Translations under genes and position numbers: made by a program
Assembly: GCA_031841125.1 (NCBI GenBank)
Contig: CM063111.1
Span: forward strand, 55,427,535-55,491,534
Direction of reading: 5' to 3'
DNA: 64,000 nt
Source: Acanthococcus lagerstroemiae
Taxonomy: Eukaryota > Arthropoda > Insecta > Hemiptera > Eriococcidae
In this document: positions 44,092-54,413 of the stretch, one piece after another
Layout of the letters: every line of letters begins with the position of its first letter
How positions within the stretch are numbered: the stretch's first letter is position 1
The notes under the pieces: model-generated
What the model was told of the DNA's origin: nothing
Seen by the model: the letters and a program-made list of their open reading frames with translations, nothing else
Databases searched by the model: none

Positions 44092-46075
44092 ACATCTCGT
44101 GCATAAGAAATGCATCATGAAAGCTCTGTCGACCCGGAAATACTCGCTGCAGTCTTCCATGCAGCGTTACGCGAAGCAGTGTTCCCAGCTAGATGGAAGA
44201 TGGCTCGCCTGGTGCTGTTGCCAAAGCCAGGAAAACCAGTTGGCGGGCCGGCGTCATACTGGCCGTTGTGTTTGCTTGATACCGTAGGCAAGGTCCTCGA
44301 GCGGATCATCGTAAACAGACTGGAGAAGCACTTCCGGGGCGGGAGGTGCGCATTGAGCGCCACCCAGTATGGGTTCCGAGCCTGAAAATCGAGGATTGAC
44401 GACGCCCGGAAGTTGAAGAAGCTGGCACAGTCAGCGATTCAGAAGCTCTAACTCGGGGCAGCCGTCAGCATCGACATACAGAATGCGTTCAATATATGAT
44501 GCCATGGACGCGCATATTGGAGGCGCTGGAGAACGCACCAGTACCCGCGTACTTACGCGGAATTATCCAGAACTACTTCCGTGGTCGGATAGTTCTCGCG
44601 GAAACTACTACGGGCGTGGTGCAGCGGGAGATGTCGTGCGGTGTTCCGCAGGGATCAGTCCTTGGTCCACTCCTGTGGAACATCGCGTTTGATCGCATCC
44701 TGCGAGCAGAGGTACCACCAGGGGTGAACATCATCTGCTACGCCGATGACACCCTGGTGATCGCAATCGAAGACGACGTAGCCACACTTGAAAGCAAGGT
44801 GAACACGGGACTGGAGACAATGACCCGCTGGATCGAGCCGGCAGGGTTGTGCCTAGCAGCCGAGAAGACAGAAGTGGAGTTGTTTACGCGCCGTCGACGG
44901 TACAACCCCTCTTCCTTTCGCCTAAAGGGAGTGGAGATTGCGCCCTGTACAGCCCTGAAGTACCTCGGGCTGTGGTTCGACGGGAAGCTGTCGTTTAGGG
45001 AACACGTGAAGAGGACAGCGCAGAAAGCGGAGAGAGTCGGAGCCGAATTAAGCTGACTCATGTCGAACCTAGGGGAGCCGGCAGAGAAGAAACGTTAGCT
45101 GCTGGCGAATGTTGCCATGTCGGTCCTCTTATATCAGGCTCCAAAGCTCCAATCTAGTCCGACGCCATCGGTACCAGTGAGTACAGAAGAACCGATTTGG
45201 TAAGGGTCCAACGAAAGGCTGCACTGAGATGTGTCAGTGCCTATCGCACTGTCTCCACAGAGGCAGTTTACGTGCTAGCAGTATACCGCCAGTGAAGTTA
45301 CTAGCGGACGAGCGGAAGAGGGTATGCAGCGCGACGCGGAAGATGTCACCGAAGAGCAGTGCGGCGCTACGGGTCAAGCGGGATATTAGGCAATCCATGC
45401 TTCGCATGTGAGAAGAGCGGCTCTCCCGCAGTATCAAGGGAGAGTGGACCCGTCTGCTAGTACGCGACCTCAACGCGTGGTTGGACAGGCGCCATGGCCA
45501 GGTGAACTTTTACCCCACGCAGGTGATGAGCGGCCATGGTGTCTTCAACTAGTGCTTGCTACGGATGGGCGTAGCAGAAGCCCACGGTGCTGCTACTGCG
45601 CTGCAGGAGGGCGAGATGATAATGCCTGGCACACTCTGTTCGAGGGCGTTCAGCCGCTTACACCGGAGAACCTGGTCCGACAATGCTGAAGAGTAGAGCG
45701 GGATAGAATCAGGCAGCTGCCTTTGTCCAGAAGACGTTGGGTCAGATGAAACTGGAGTGGCAGGAACAAAGGGAGCGGACAAAGCACCCTGTGTCGGCAC
45801 TTGCTATCCAACCAAAATCGACAATGACGACGACAATGTCGCTGCTGCCAACAACTGACGAAGAACACGATCCGGCGCAACTCGATAGCGAAGAAGAAGA
45901 ATAAGACACCGTGGATTCGCCGCCATGAAGAGGCGAAAGGAGAAATGAGGGTAGCAGAAGCTACGTCAAAGCGATTCCCTCTATCCTGAGGCAGGCCATT
46001 CGGGGCATGTCCGGGATAGGGGGTTCGGTGTCCCGGGGCCAATTTAGCATGCGTGCATCGCCATACGTCCCACTA
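44092..46075 (+). pseudogene. R1-clade LINE, RT with intact YADD but broken frame
   Basis: The + strand begins inside the RT (FPARWKMARLVLLPKPGKPV, LLDTVGKVLERIIVNRLEKH, SATQYGFRA), meets stops near 44383-44500, and continues AYLRGIIQNYFRGRIVLAET, CGVPQGSVLGPLLWNIAFDR, ICYADDTLVIAIEDD, CLAAEKTEVELFTRRRR and ALKYLGLWFDGKLSFREHVK. Catalytic D residues of YADD are present. Beyond 45056 it breaks into several frames: SAYRTVSTEAVYVLAV, RHGQ-NFYPTQVMSGHGVFN and a CYCAAGGRDDNAWHTLFE zinc-knuckle-like segment. The endonuclease and gag regions are missing. The 3' UTR ends near 46075 with GCATGCGTGCATCGCCATAC, shared with 29461 and 13652. It is not in rDNA context. Confidence 0.85.
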
Positions 46076-46079
46076 TCAT

Positions 46080-47500
46080 CGAATGCGAGCTCTATCATTC
46101 ATAATTTGCGCTACCTAGTAGGAAGCTCTCCGACACAGATAATCGAGTTTGACCGCAATAGTCGCTGATGTCACGTGTACTTAAAGCTCGTCTAATGTTT
46201 TTCCTCGCGAGCTTAATAAAAAAGCGATTTCTCGACTGCTCTCGTCCAGGGGCTGGTTCGTAGGGTCTCTTCGTCGCTTCTGCCATCCTACGCTGCATCG
46301 TTTTCGCAAAACCGGATTACGGCGGCGACGAAATTTTAAAGAGTCGACTGAATTAGCGAAACTGGGCTCAACTCGCTAATCGTCGAAGACAACACAGCGA
46401 GGGACGAGAGGGAGGGGGATGCTCGGCGAGGGCGAAATTTCCGACTCGACGTTATTGTGTAGCGTCGTCGTTCGTCGCGATAATTAAGTCGCGTTTTATT
46501 ATACGTTCGTGTAAATATTATTTTAAAGCAGCCAAGTTTCGCCGATAAAATTAATTATATTTAATTCCGGGCGAAATGTTATATAAGCTCGGGCGTGCTA
46601 TAGACGGGGACGCGAACGCGTGGGCCGGGGCCGGAGTCGGGGCCGAGTGGCGGATATCCTCGTCGTGTAAAAACAGACCGAAAAACGACTGAAGACGAAT
46701 GCAAGAAGGCCGCCGCTATATTTGTACGCGAAATTCGCATTGTAACGAGAAAGAGAGAAACAGCGAAGAATTAACGATTCGTGAACGTAATTTAAGTAAA
46801 TTAAAAGAAATTGTTGCGTCTCCGTTGACGTTAATGAGGAATTTCTGTTCGAAAGTTTGCGGGATTATGTTTTCGTGTTCGAAGAACTTTCGCAGGCGAG
46901 AGAATACATACGTCGCGTTCCAGTTGTGTGGAAAATGGGTGAGGGGAGAGGGTTACGGCGAGCGAAAATGCCCCCCTTCCCCCGTGACCCCGATCTATTA
47001 GTTGAAAGTTAATCCGCCGTGAGTTAGCGGTTAGTGTTTAGTTTTCGGGCTTGATTACGCCGTAAGGTGTTCGTGATGGTGTAATTTCGCGCCGCGAACG
47101 TGCACGACGTTTGTTTTAAACAGGTGTGGGGGAGGGGGAGTGGTGGATGGGTTTCGTCCCTGTACGACAATTATGTCGGAAAACCGTTTGACGCTGCTCA
47201 TTAAATGCGCGCCGGATGGAAAGTTAGCCAAGTGGAGTCGTCAGCCGCGGAAAATTGCTCGTTCGGGCGGAAGATAGTGTTGTAAACCGGGGAGAATAGG
47301 AAAAAGAAGAAGAAAAAACGATTTCGGAGTTGTACCTTCTGTACAGAGATTGGGGAAGTGCAGCTTAACGTAAGTGTGTAAAAGCCATCAGCAGATACGG
47401 CGGCGTCGAGCTTTACGAGAATCAGTGTCACTCGGACTGTTGGAGTTTCATTTCGAATCGCACAGGACTCATTTGGATACGTCTAAGATACACATTCAGA
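46080..47500. other. CpG-rich unique DNA
   Basis: GC- and CpG-rich, with TTAATTAT/TAATTAAG boxes and no repeat structure. The 100-codon + frame at 46699-47001 and other frames show no domain. It could be a conserved regulatory or untranslated host segment. Confidence 0.4.
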
Positions 47501-48097
47501 TTCTTTAAAGGCTTGTTTAGAATTTCGCTGAATTTCTTCAGACCAGCTGGATCGTGTTTTGGAACTTCGGGATTTATAAGGCTGACTCAGAATTCCTTTG
47601 AACTCTCCGATTGACAGAATTCCTGAGTTATAAGGCAGCACGGTTTTCCATACTCTCAGCATTGCGTCGTACGTGACTTGTGGCAAAATTGTATCGGCTC
47701 CGCTCAATTGCAGATGAGACTGCGATTCGAGTGGTTGAAAATAGACACATTTTCTCCACCAGTCTTTTTTGTGGCGATTTTGTGTAAAGGCTGTGTGACC
47801 AAGTTGTCGTCTCAATCGGATTATTACTGTCCGCATGCTCCAGAAATTCATTCAGATCATTTCGGGGCTGCTCGAGACTTACTAAATTGTGTTAAAACGG
47901 AATTAAACTGATTTACTCGTAGTACTAGCTGAGATGACATAAGCCTCATTCTACATCATAAAATTCGCACCTTCTAAAGTTCTCGTACTCATTCAGATTC
48001 CTTCAGAACTCATAAACCTTGATCGAGACCCTTCCAGAACTTGGCTACCCTCTTATTTTGGAGTGCATTGTTACCATCTCGAAAGAAAGGCAATACA

Positions 48098-48125
48098 GGG
48101 TGTTTCGAAAGAAATGTTAGTGAAA
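48098..48125. repeat. ACAGGGTGTTTCGAAAG transposon-end-like sequence
   Basis: The phrase ACAGGGTGTTTCGAAAGAAA looks like a DNA-transposon terminus and recurs at about 51473 through the duplication. It resembles the CAGGGTGTTC ends of the 54.4-57.7 kb foldback. No opposite end was seen. Confidence 0.35.
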
Positions 48126-48231
48126 ACACAAAGCACGCGGTGGAGAAAACAAAGACGGTTGGCTGCACGGCAAATGCTACAATGGTAACCCTGATCCTTC
48201 TACTACAAGGCTGTGCAGTCGTGTAGCCGTA

Positions 48232-48885
48232 GCCTATGTGATCCTTGTGTGTGTGACAAAGATTGTAGAAATTCTAGAAAATAGAAGATGTCTGGCAAAG
48301 TTGATCTTCTTGAGGGATGTTCTGAATAACAAAATTTTGAATTCCAGCAACTTAACACGTATTCAGTTCAGGGTCCCTACATTTAATGCAAGAAGTACTG
48401 ATCTATTTGTAACTCGTAAAAGCTCTGCATCAAGTATGTACAATACTTCAGCATTGTATAATAATATTACCCAAAAAGACCCTGGGATCGACATATTCTT
48501 CATGAGTAGGAAACAGTATATCTCATCAGTCATTATAGTACTCGAGGTATGTAGGTCCTAGTCTCTGCAGTTCTTTCTTTTATACCGCACAAGCGTGGTT
48601 TTTTCGGCCCCTCGACCTCCGTCAGCCCTCAGTTCTCAATTCACAATCCTAACTGCCACCAGTGGACCTGCGCACCTCCCACCCCCCGCTCTAACCTTGC
48701 TCTGGTGCCTGTCTCCCGCATTTTTCTGTCATCTTTTCTTCTTCTTTATCCCCACCCGTCGCATGAAAAGTATATTTTGTTTTTGTTTTTAAGAATAATT
48801 ATACTGTATCTACTGTCCCTCCCTGTCAATTGGATTCTCGGGCACCTGTTTGGGAGGGGGGCTCAAATACAAATGAATAAATAAT
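48232..48885 (+). pseudogene. C-terminus and 3' UTR of a LINE (CR1/Jockey-like), copy 1
   Basis: The frame from 48238 reads ILENRRCLAKLIFLRDVLNN, RIQFRVPTFNARSTDLFV and ALYNNITQKDPGIDIFFMSR. This is the pattern of the extreme C-terminal domain after the RT in CR1- and Jockey-like LINEs (RR...L..ll.g.id...LL..i.f.vP...tR....F...). It stops at 48559 and is followed by a C/T-rich 3' UTR ending near 48885 with ATGAATAAATAAT. The RT itself is missing (5' truncation at about 48232). The duplicate is at 51607-52262. Confidence 0.65.
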
Positions 48886-48993
48886 TCACCACAAAAAGAA
48901 AGGTTGCGAGTGTTTCAACGAAGGTTAATTGAATCTTGACAAGAGAATCAACGTTCAATATCTAGATCCACATTCTTGGCACTTTACCTTAAA

Positions 48994-49304
48994 CAGAGAC
49001 GTAGCGAAGAGTTTTTTCTGGTGGGGCAAAGCTTGTTAAATTCCCAACTGACTCGCGTCAAAATTCCCAAGTATCAAAATTTGTTAGTGTTAGCAACAAA
49101 AAAAGACCTTATTGGAATTTCCCAATGCTTTTGATCCAACTGAAAAAGTCAAAATTCCCAAGTATCAAAATTTATTTATATTAGCAACAAAAACAACAAC
49201 AACCACCACCTAACTTGTGTGATTTTCCTAACTTTTGATCTATCTACTAGAATTTCCCAACTCCGGAGGCTCGGGCCCCCTATGCCCCCTTTTTTTCGGC
49301 CGTA
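48994..49304. mobile_element. hAT MITE of the CAGGGACGTACC family, copy 1
   Basis: Starts CAGAGACGTAGCGAAGAG and continues with CCCAACTGACTC and TTCCCAAGTATCAAA, matching the reverse complement of 28735-28970. The interior carries a duplicated CCCAAGTATCAAAATTT block. Candidate TSD ACCTTAAA (48986-48993) and ACTTTAAA (49305-49312). The right end is poorly conserved. Confidence 0.7.
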
Positions 49305-49344
49305 ACTTTAAAGGGAAAATAACGAAAATTTTCATTCAGGGGAG

Positions 49345-50877
49345 CTATCCTGAACATACTAAAACTGAGCTGAATCGAATTAGTAAAGAACTCAATAACA
49401 AAATCAACGAACACAAAAATAAAATGTAGCTAGAAGAACGTTCACCCGACGGTGATGGCAAATTATCACAGTAGAAAACCACTGGGTACCTCAAGAAGAA
49501 AGGAACCGCAGTGTTACCAATACGCAAAAAATATGGCAGTTTATCGAAAACTAACCAAGGACGAGTAGATGAATTTGTCAATCACTCCTATCACAGTTTC
49601 ACTCCAAATCCAACAACCAACCCAGAATAAGAGCTGATGGTGGACAGCGGTACTAACAGTCCAACTGGGGACAATGGAGCACCCAACCCTGTAAAAATTG
49701 GAGAAATAACTGCCATTATCCAGGAACTTGGTAACCGAAAATCGCCAGGGTACGACCTAATTACTGGACAACTAATGAAAAATCTGCCATTAAAAGTAGT
49801 CCGTCTCCTCACCCTCATCATCAACAGAATCTTTATAGTTGGGCATTTTCCGTCACAGTGGAAATATGCCACTATAATCACCATCCTAAGCCAAATAAGT
49901 CACCTGATGATCCATCGTCATATCGCCTGCGAAAAAGTTATACTAACACGAATCCGGCCACTGCTGCAAGAAAATGCCACTATACCCGAGCACCAATTTG
50001 GGTTTAGACTTCATCATTCTGCGATTGACCAAATCCACCGACTCTCCAGGAGCATCACCGTATAACTCTCGAAAACAAGGAATACTGCTGTGCAGCGTTC
50101 CTTGATGTCCAGGGTGCATTCGATCGAGTGATTAACGGATTGCTGTTCAAACTCAACCAAATATTACCCGCATATACTTGTACGATTCCGTCACGCCGAA
50201 ATCTTGGTCGCGATGATACTCGCAGATAGATTCGTGCAGTGCACGGGATATATAGTAGGTCGGAGTAACACTTGTTATCCGAGCTACGACATGTCGTGGT
50301 CTACACCCTCGGAACTGTAGCTTTTTGTTGATTCAGTGTTCGCACTGCAATCTTAGAAGCGTGATTTAAAGGCTATTCCGTTCTAGTCTTATATACTTAT
50401 ACAAAACCATGGTCTTCTACCTTGAAGGCAGATACCTCCAAGTAAAAGTGGGTAATAGCTACTCGGAATTGAAACAAATACGTGCCGGAGTGCCCCAGGG
50501 CAGCATATTAGGCCCTACACTCTATTCCATCTTCACAGCAGATGTACCAGTTAATGAAAGCGTGCTACTAAGAACATTCGCAGACGACATTGGAATACTA
50601 GCTACAGATGAGAACCCCGACCCAAGGAGATGCGAATCAAATTTTCCAAAATGCAATGCTTGCTCAACCGAAATTCCTCACTTACGCTTGAATATGAAGT
50701 CCTACTCGACAATATGATCCTGCGACCACTGTGGCTGTACGGGTCCCAAATTTGGGGAACCGCTAAACAGTCAAACATCAAGAAAATTCAAGTATTCCAA
50801 AATTATGTTCTACGTACGATAGCAAGAGCTTCATTATTTACCACCATAGATGAGCTCCATAATTATGCAGAGGTACC
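49345..50877 (+). pseudogene. Jockey-clade LINE RT, copy 1 (truncated at the junction)
   Basis: From SYPEHTKTELNRISKELNNK the frame runs through GNRKSPGYDLITGQLMKNLP, a shifted segment where the YRPISLLP region is deleted, TRIRPLLQENATIPEHQFGF and AAFLDVQGAFDRV (motif A). After a ~220-bp insertion come YLEGRYLQVKVGNSYSELKQ, AGVPQGSILGPTLYSIF and TFADDIGILATDE (catalytic box, with D D). After another frameshift it reads LWLYGSQIWGTAKQSNIKKI and stops at the CTTT junction at 50877. Stops and frameshifts mean it is inactive. It begins just after the hAT MITE. Confidence 0.85.
50172..50400. mobile_element. ~220-bp insertion inside the Jockey RT (copy 1)
   Basis: The RT reading is interrupted between LNQILPAY and VFYLEGRYLQV. 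The insert is flanked by ATATACTT at 50169-50176 and at about 50392-50399, a possible 8-bp TSD. It contains a GATATATAGTAGG TATA-like box and CpG-rich text, but no clear TIR or poly(A). A SINE or solo LTR is possible. The copy in duplicate 2 lies at about 53523-53753. Confidence 0.55.
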
Positions 50878-51606
50878 CTTTAAAGGCTTGTTTAGAATTT
50901 CGCTGAATTTCTTCAGACCAGCTGGATCGTGTTTTGGAACTTCGGGATTTATAAGGCTGACTCAGAATTCCTTTGAACTCTCCGATTGACAGAATTCCTG
51001 AGTTATAAGGCAGCACGGTTTTCCATACTCTCAGCATTGCGTCGTACGTGACTTGTGGCAAAATTGTATCGGCTCCGCTCAATTGCAGATGAGACTGCGA
51101 TTCGAGTGGTTGAAAATAGACACATTTTCTCCACCAGTCTTTTTTGTGGCGATTTTGTGTAAAGGCTGTGTGACCAAGTTGTCGTCTCAATCGGATTATT
51201 ACTGTCCGCATGCTCCAGAAATTCATTCAGATCATTTCGGGGCTGCTCGAGACTTACTAAATTGTGTTAAAACGGAATTAAACTGATTTACTCGTAGTAC
51301 TAGCTGAGATGACATAAGCCTCATTCTACATCATAAAATTCGCACCTTCTAAAGTTCTCGTACTCATTCAGATTCCTTCAGAACTCATAAACCTTGATCG
51401 AGACCCTTCCAGAACTTGGCTACCCTCTTATTTTGGAGTGCATTGTTACCATCTCGAAAGAAAGGCAATACAGGGTGTTTCGAAAGAAATGTTAGTGAAA
51501 ACACAAAGCACGCGGTGGAGAAAACAAAGACGGTTGGCTGCACGGCAAATGCTACAATGGTAACCCTGATCCTTCTACTACAAGGCTGTGCAGTCGTGTA
51601 GCCGTA

Positions 51607-52262
51607 GCCTATGTGATCCTTGTGTGTGTGACAAAGATTGTAGAAATTCTAGAAAATAGAAGATGTCTGGCAAAGTTGATCTTCTTGAGGGATGTTCTGA
51701 ATAACAAAATTTTGAATTCCAGCAACTTAACACGTATTCAGTTCAGGGTCCCTACATTTAATGCAAGAAGTACTGATCTATTTGTAACTCGTAGAAGCTC
51801 TGCATCAAGTATGTACAATACTTCAGCATTGTATAATAATATTACCCAAAAAGACCCTGGGATCGACATATTCTTCATGAGTAGGAAACAGTATATCTCA
51901 TCAGTCATTATAGTACTCGAGGGTATGTAGGTCCTAGTCTCTGCAGTTCTTTCTTTTATACCGCACAAGCGTGGTTTTTTCGGCCCCTCGACCTCCTTCA
52001 GCCCTCAGTTCTCAATTCACAATCCTTAACTGCCACCAGTGGACCTGCGCACCTCTCACCTCCCGCTCTAACCTTGCTCTGGTGCCTGTCTCCCGCATTT
52101 TTCTGTCATCTTTTTCTTCTTCTTTATCCCCCACCCGTCGCATGAAAAGTATATTTTGTTTTTGTTTTTAAGAATAATTATATTGTATCTACTGTCCCTC
52201 CCTGTCAATTGGACTCTCGGGCACCTGTTTGGGAGGGGGGCTCAAATACAAATGAATAAATA
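51607..52262 (+). pseudogene. C-terminus and 3' UTR of a LINE, copy 2
   Basis: Duplicate of 48232-48885. K to R and small indel differences are present (FVTRRSSASS against FVTRKSSASS), and the stop context differs by one extra G near 51921. Confidence 0.65.
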
Positions 52263-52379
52263 ATTCACCACAAAAAGAAAGGTTGCAAGTGTTTCAACGA
52301 AGGTTAATTGAATCTTGACAAAAGGATCAACGTTCAATATCTACTATCTAGATCCACATTCTTGGCACTTTACCTTAAA

Positions 52380-52690
52380 CAGAGACGTAGCGAAGAGTTT
52401 TTTCTGGTGGGGCAAACCTTGTTCAATTCCCAACTGACTCGCGTCAAAATTCCCAAGTATCAAAATTTGTTAGTGTTAGCGACAAAAAAAGACCTTGTTG
52501 GAATTTCCCAATGCTTTTGATCCAACTGAAAAAGTCAAAATTCCCAAGTATCAAAATTTGTTTATATTAGCAACAAAAACAACAACAACAACCACCTAAC
52601 TTGTGTGATTTTCTTAACTTTTGATCTATCTACTAGAATTTCCCAACTCCGGAGGCTCGGGCCTCCTATGCCCCCTTTTTTTCGGCCGTA
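52380..52690. mobile_element. hAT MITE of the CAGGGACGTACC family, copy 2
   Basis: Duplicate of 48994-49304 with the same ends and flanks. It arose by the tandem duplication rather than by a second transposition. Confidence 0.7.
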
Positions 52691-52735
52691 ACTTTAAAGG
52701 GAAAATAACGAAAATTTTCATTCAGGGGAGCTATC

Positions 52736-54343
52736 GAATTAGTAAAGAACTCAATAACAAAATCAACGAACACAAAAATAAAATGTAGCTAGAAGAACGT
52801 TCACCCGACGGTGATGGCAAATTATCACAGTGGAAAACCACTGGGTACCTCAAGAAGAAAGGAACCGCAGTGTTACCAATACGCAAAAAAGATGGCAGTT
52901 TGTCGAAAACTAACCAAGGACGAATAGATGAATTTGTCAATCACACCTATCACAGTTTCACTCCAAATCCAATAACCAACCCAGAGTACGAGCTGATGGT
53001 GGACAGCGGTACTAACAGTCCAACTGGGGACAATGGAGCACTCAACCCTGTAAAAATTGGAGAAATAACTGCCATTATCCAGGAACTTGGTAACCGAAAA
53101 TCGCCAGGGTACGACCTAATTACTGGACAACTAATGAAAAATCTGCCATTAAAAGTAGTCCGTCTCCTCACCCTCATCATCAACAGAATCTTTATAGTTG
53201 GGCATTTTCCGTCACAGTGGAAATATGCCACTATAATCACCATCCTAAGCCAAATAAGTCACCTGATGATCCATCGTCATATCGCCTGCGAAAAAGTTAT
53301 ACTAACACGAATCCGGCCACTGCTGCAAGAAAATGCCACTATACCCGAGCACCAATTTGGGTTTAGACTTCATCATTCTGCGATTGACCAAATCCACCGA
53401 CTCTCCAGGAGCATCACCGTATAACTCTCGAAAACAAGGAATACTGCTGTGCAGCGTTCCTTGATGTCCAGGTGCATTCGATCGATGATTAACGGATTGC
53501 TGTTCAAACTCAACCAAATATTACCCGCATATACTGTACGATTCGTCACGCCGAAATCTGGTCGCGATGATACTCGCAGATAGATTCGTGCAGTGCACGG
53601 ATATATAGTAGGTCGGAGTAACACTTGTTATCCGAGCTACGACATGTCGTGGTCTACACCCTCGGAACTGTAGCTTTTTGTTGATTCAGTGTTCGCACTG
53701 CAATCTTAGAAGCGTGATTTAAAGGCTATTCCGTTCTAGTCTTATATACTTATACAAAACCATGGTCTTCTACCTTGAAGGCAGATACCTCCAAGTAAAA
53801 GTGGGTAATAGCTACTCGGAATTGAAACAAATACGTGCCGGAGTGCCCCAGGGCAGCATATTAGGCCCTACACTCTATTCCATCTTCACAGCAGATGTAC
53901 CAGTTAATGAAAGCGTGCTACTAAGAACATTCGCAGACGACATTGGAATACTAGCTACAGATGAGAACCCCGACCCAAGGAGATGCGAATCAAATTTTCC
54001 AAAATGCAATGCTTGCTCAACCGAAATTCCTCACTTACGTTTGAATATGAAGTCCTACTCGACAATATGATCCTGCGACCACTGTGGCTGTACGGGTCCC
54101 AAATTTGGGGAACCGCTAAACAGTCAAACATCAAGAAAATTCAAGTATTCCAAAATTATGTTCTACGTACGATAGCAAGAGCTTCATTATTTACCACCAT
54201 AGATGAGCTCCATAATTATGCAGAGGTACCCTTTGTCTTTGCAGCTGTTAGCAGCACAGCCACCAAGCATGCAACTCGAATCTTCAACCATGAAACCAAC
54301 CTGGCGATCCAAGTACTTGGTAACTCACAGGTACCACTTCACT
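52736..54343 (+). pseudogene. Jockey-clade LINE RT, copy 2 (with C-terminus)
   Basis: Same protein blocks as copy 1. In this copy the first segment is open for 184 codons from 52870 (PIRKKDGSLSKTNQGRIDEF onward) because a stop present in copy 1 near 49630 is absent here. TFADDIGILA lies near 53926-53955. Unlike copy 1 it continues through FVFAAVSSTATKHATRIFNH and LAIQVLGNSQVPLH to a stop at 54343, the normal Jockey C-terminus. Internal frameshifts, the YRPIS deletion and the 220-bp insert leave it inactive. Its 3' UTR is interrupted by the foldback at 54414. Confidence 0.85.
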
Positions 54344-54413
54344 GATTTAATCTGACCAAATTCTAAATCTCTACTCTCTTGACCATACATAACCACATCT
54401 CACATTTTATATA

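Larger units (their letters stand above)
47503..50877. repeat. Tandem duplication unit, copy 1 (3375 bp)
   Basis: Nearly identical to 50878-54230 in the same orientation, with an offset of 3375 at the start. Its end abuts copy 2 at a CTTT shared by both original edges (47503-47506, 50878-50881 and 54231-54234), a microhomology junction. It contains degenerate repeats, a LINE 3' end, a hAT MITE and a truncated Jockey RT cut off at the junction. The 122-codon minus frame at 47483-47851 recurs in copy 2 only because of the duplication. Confidence 0.95.
50878..54230. repeat. Tandem duplication unit, copy 2 (about 3353 bp)
   Basis: Colinear with 47503-50877. Visible differences include a 27-bp deletion between ATC repeats near 52736 (the Jockey TELNR segment is lost), a few substitutions, small indels around 52340 and 52580, and a cluster of single-base losses at 53471-53602. 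Beyond 54230 only this copy continues into the Jockey C-terminus, so the arrangement is a simple head-to-tail duplication. Confidence 0.95.

Noticed and set aside
44092..46075. Site-specific R1 insertion in 28S rDNA
   Set aside because: No rRNA sequence flanks the element, so it is an R1-clade relative or a displaced copy.
47483..47851. 122-codon minus-strand open frame repeated at 50834-51226
   Set aside because: Its preservation is explained by the recent tandem duplication. It lies in degenerate repeat text, has no domain and no splice context.
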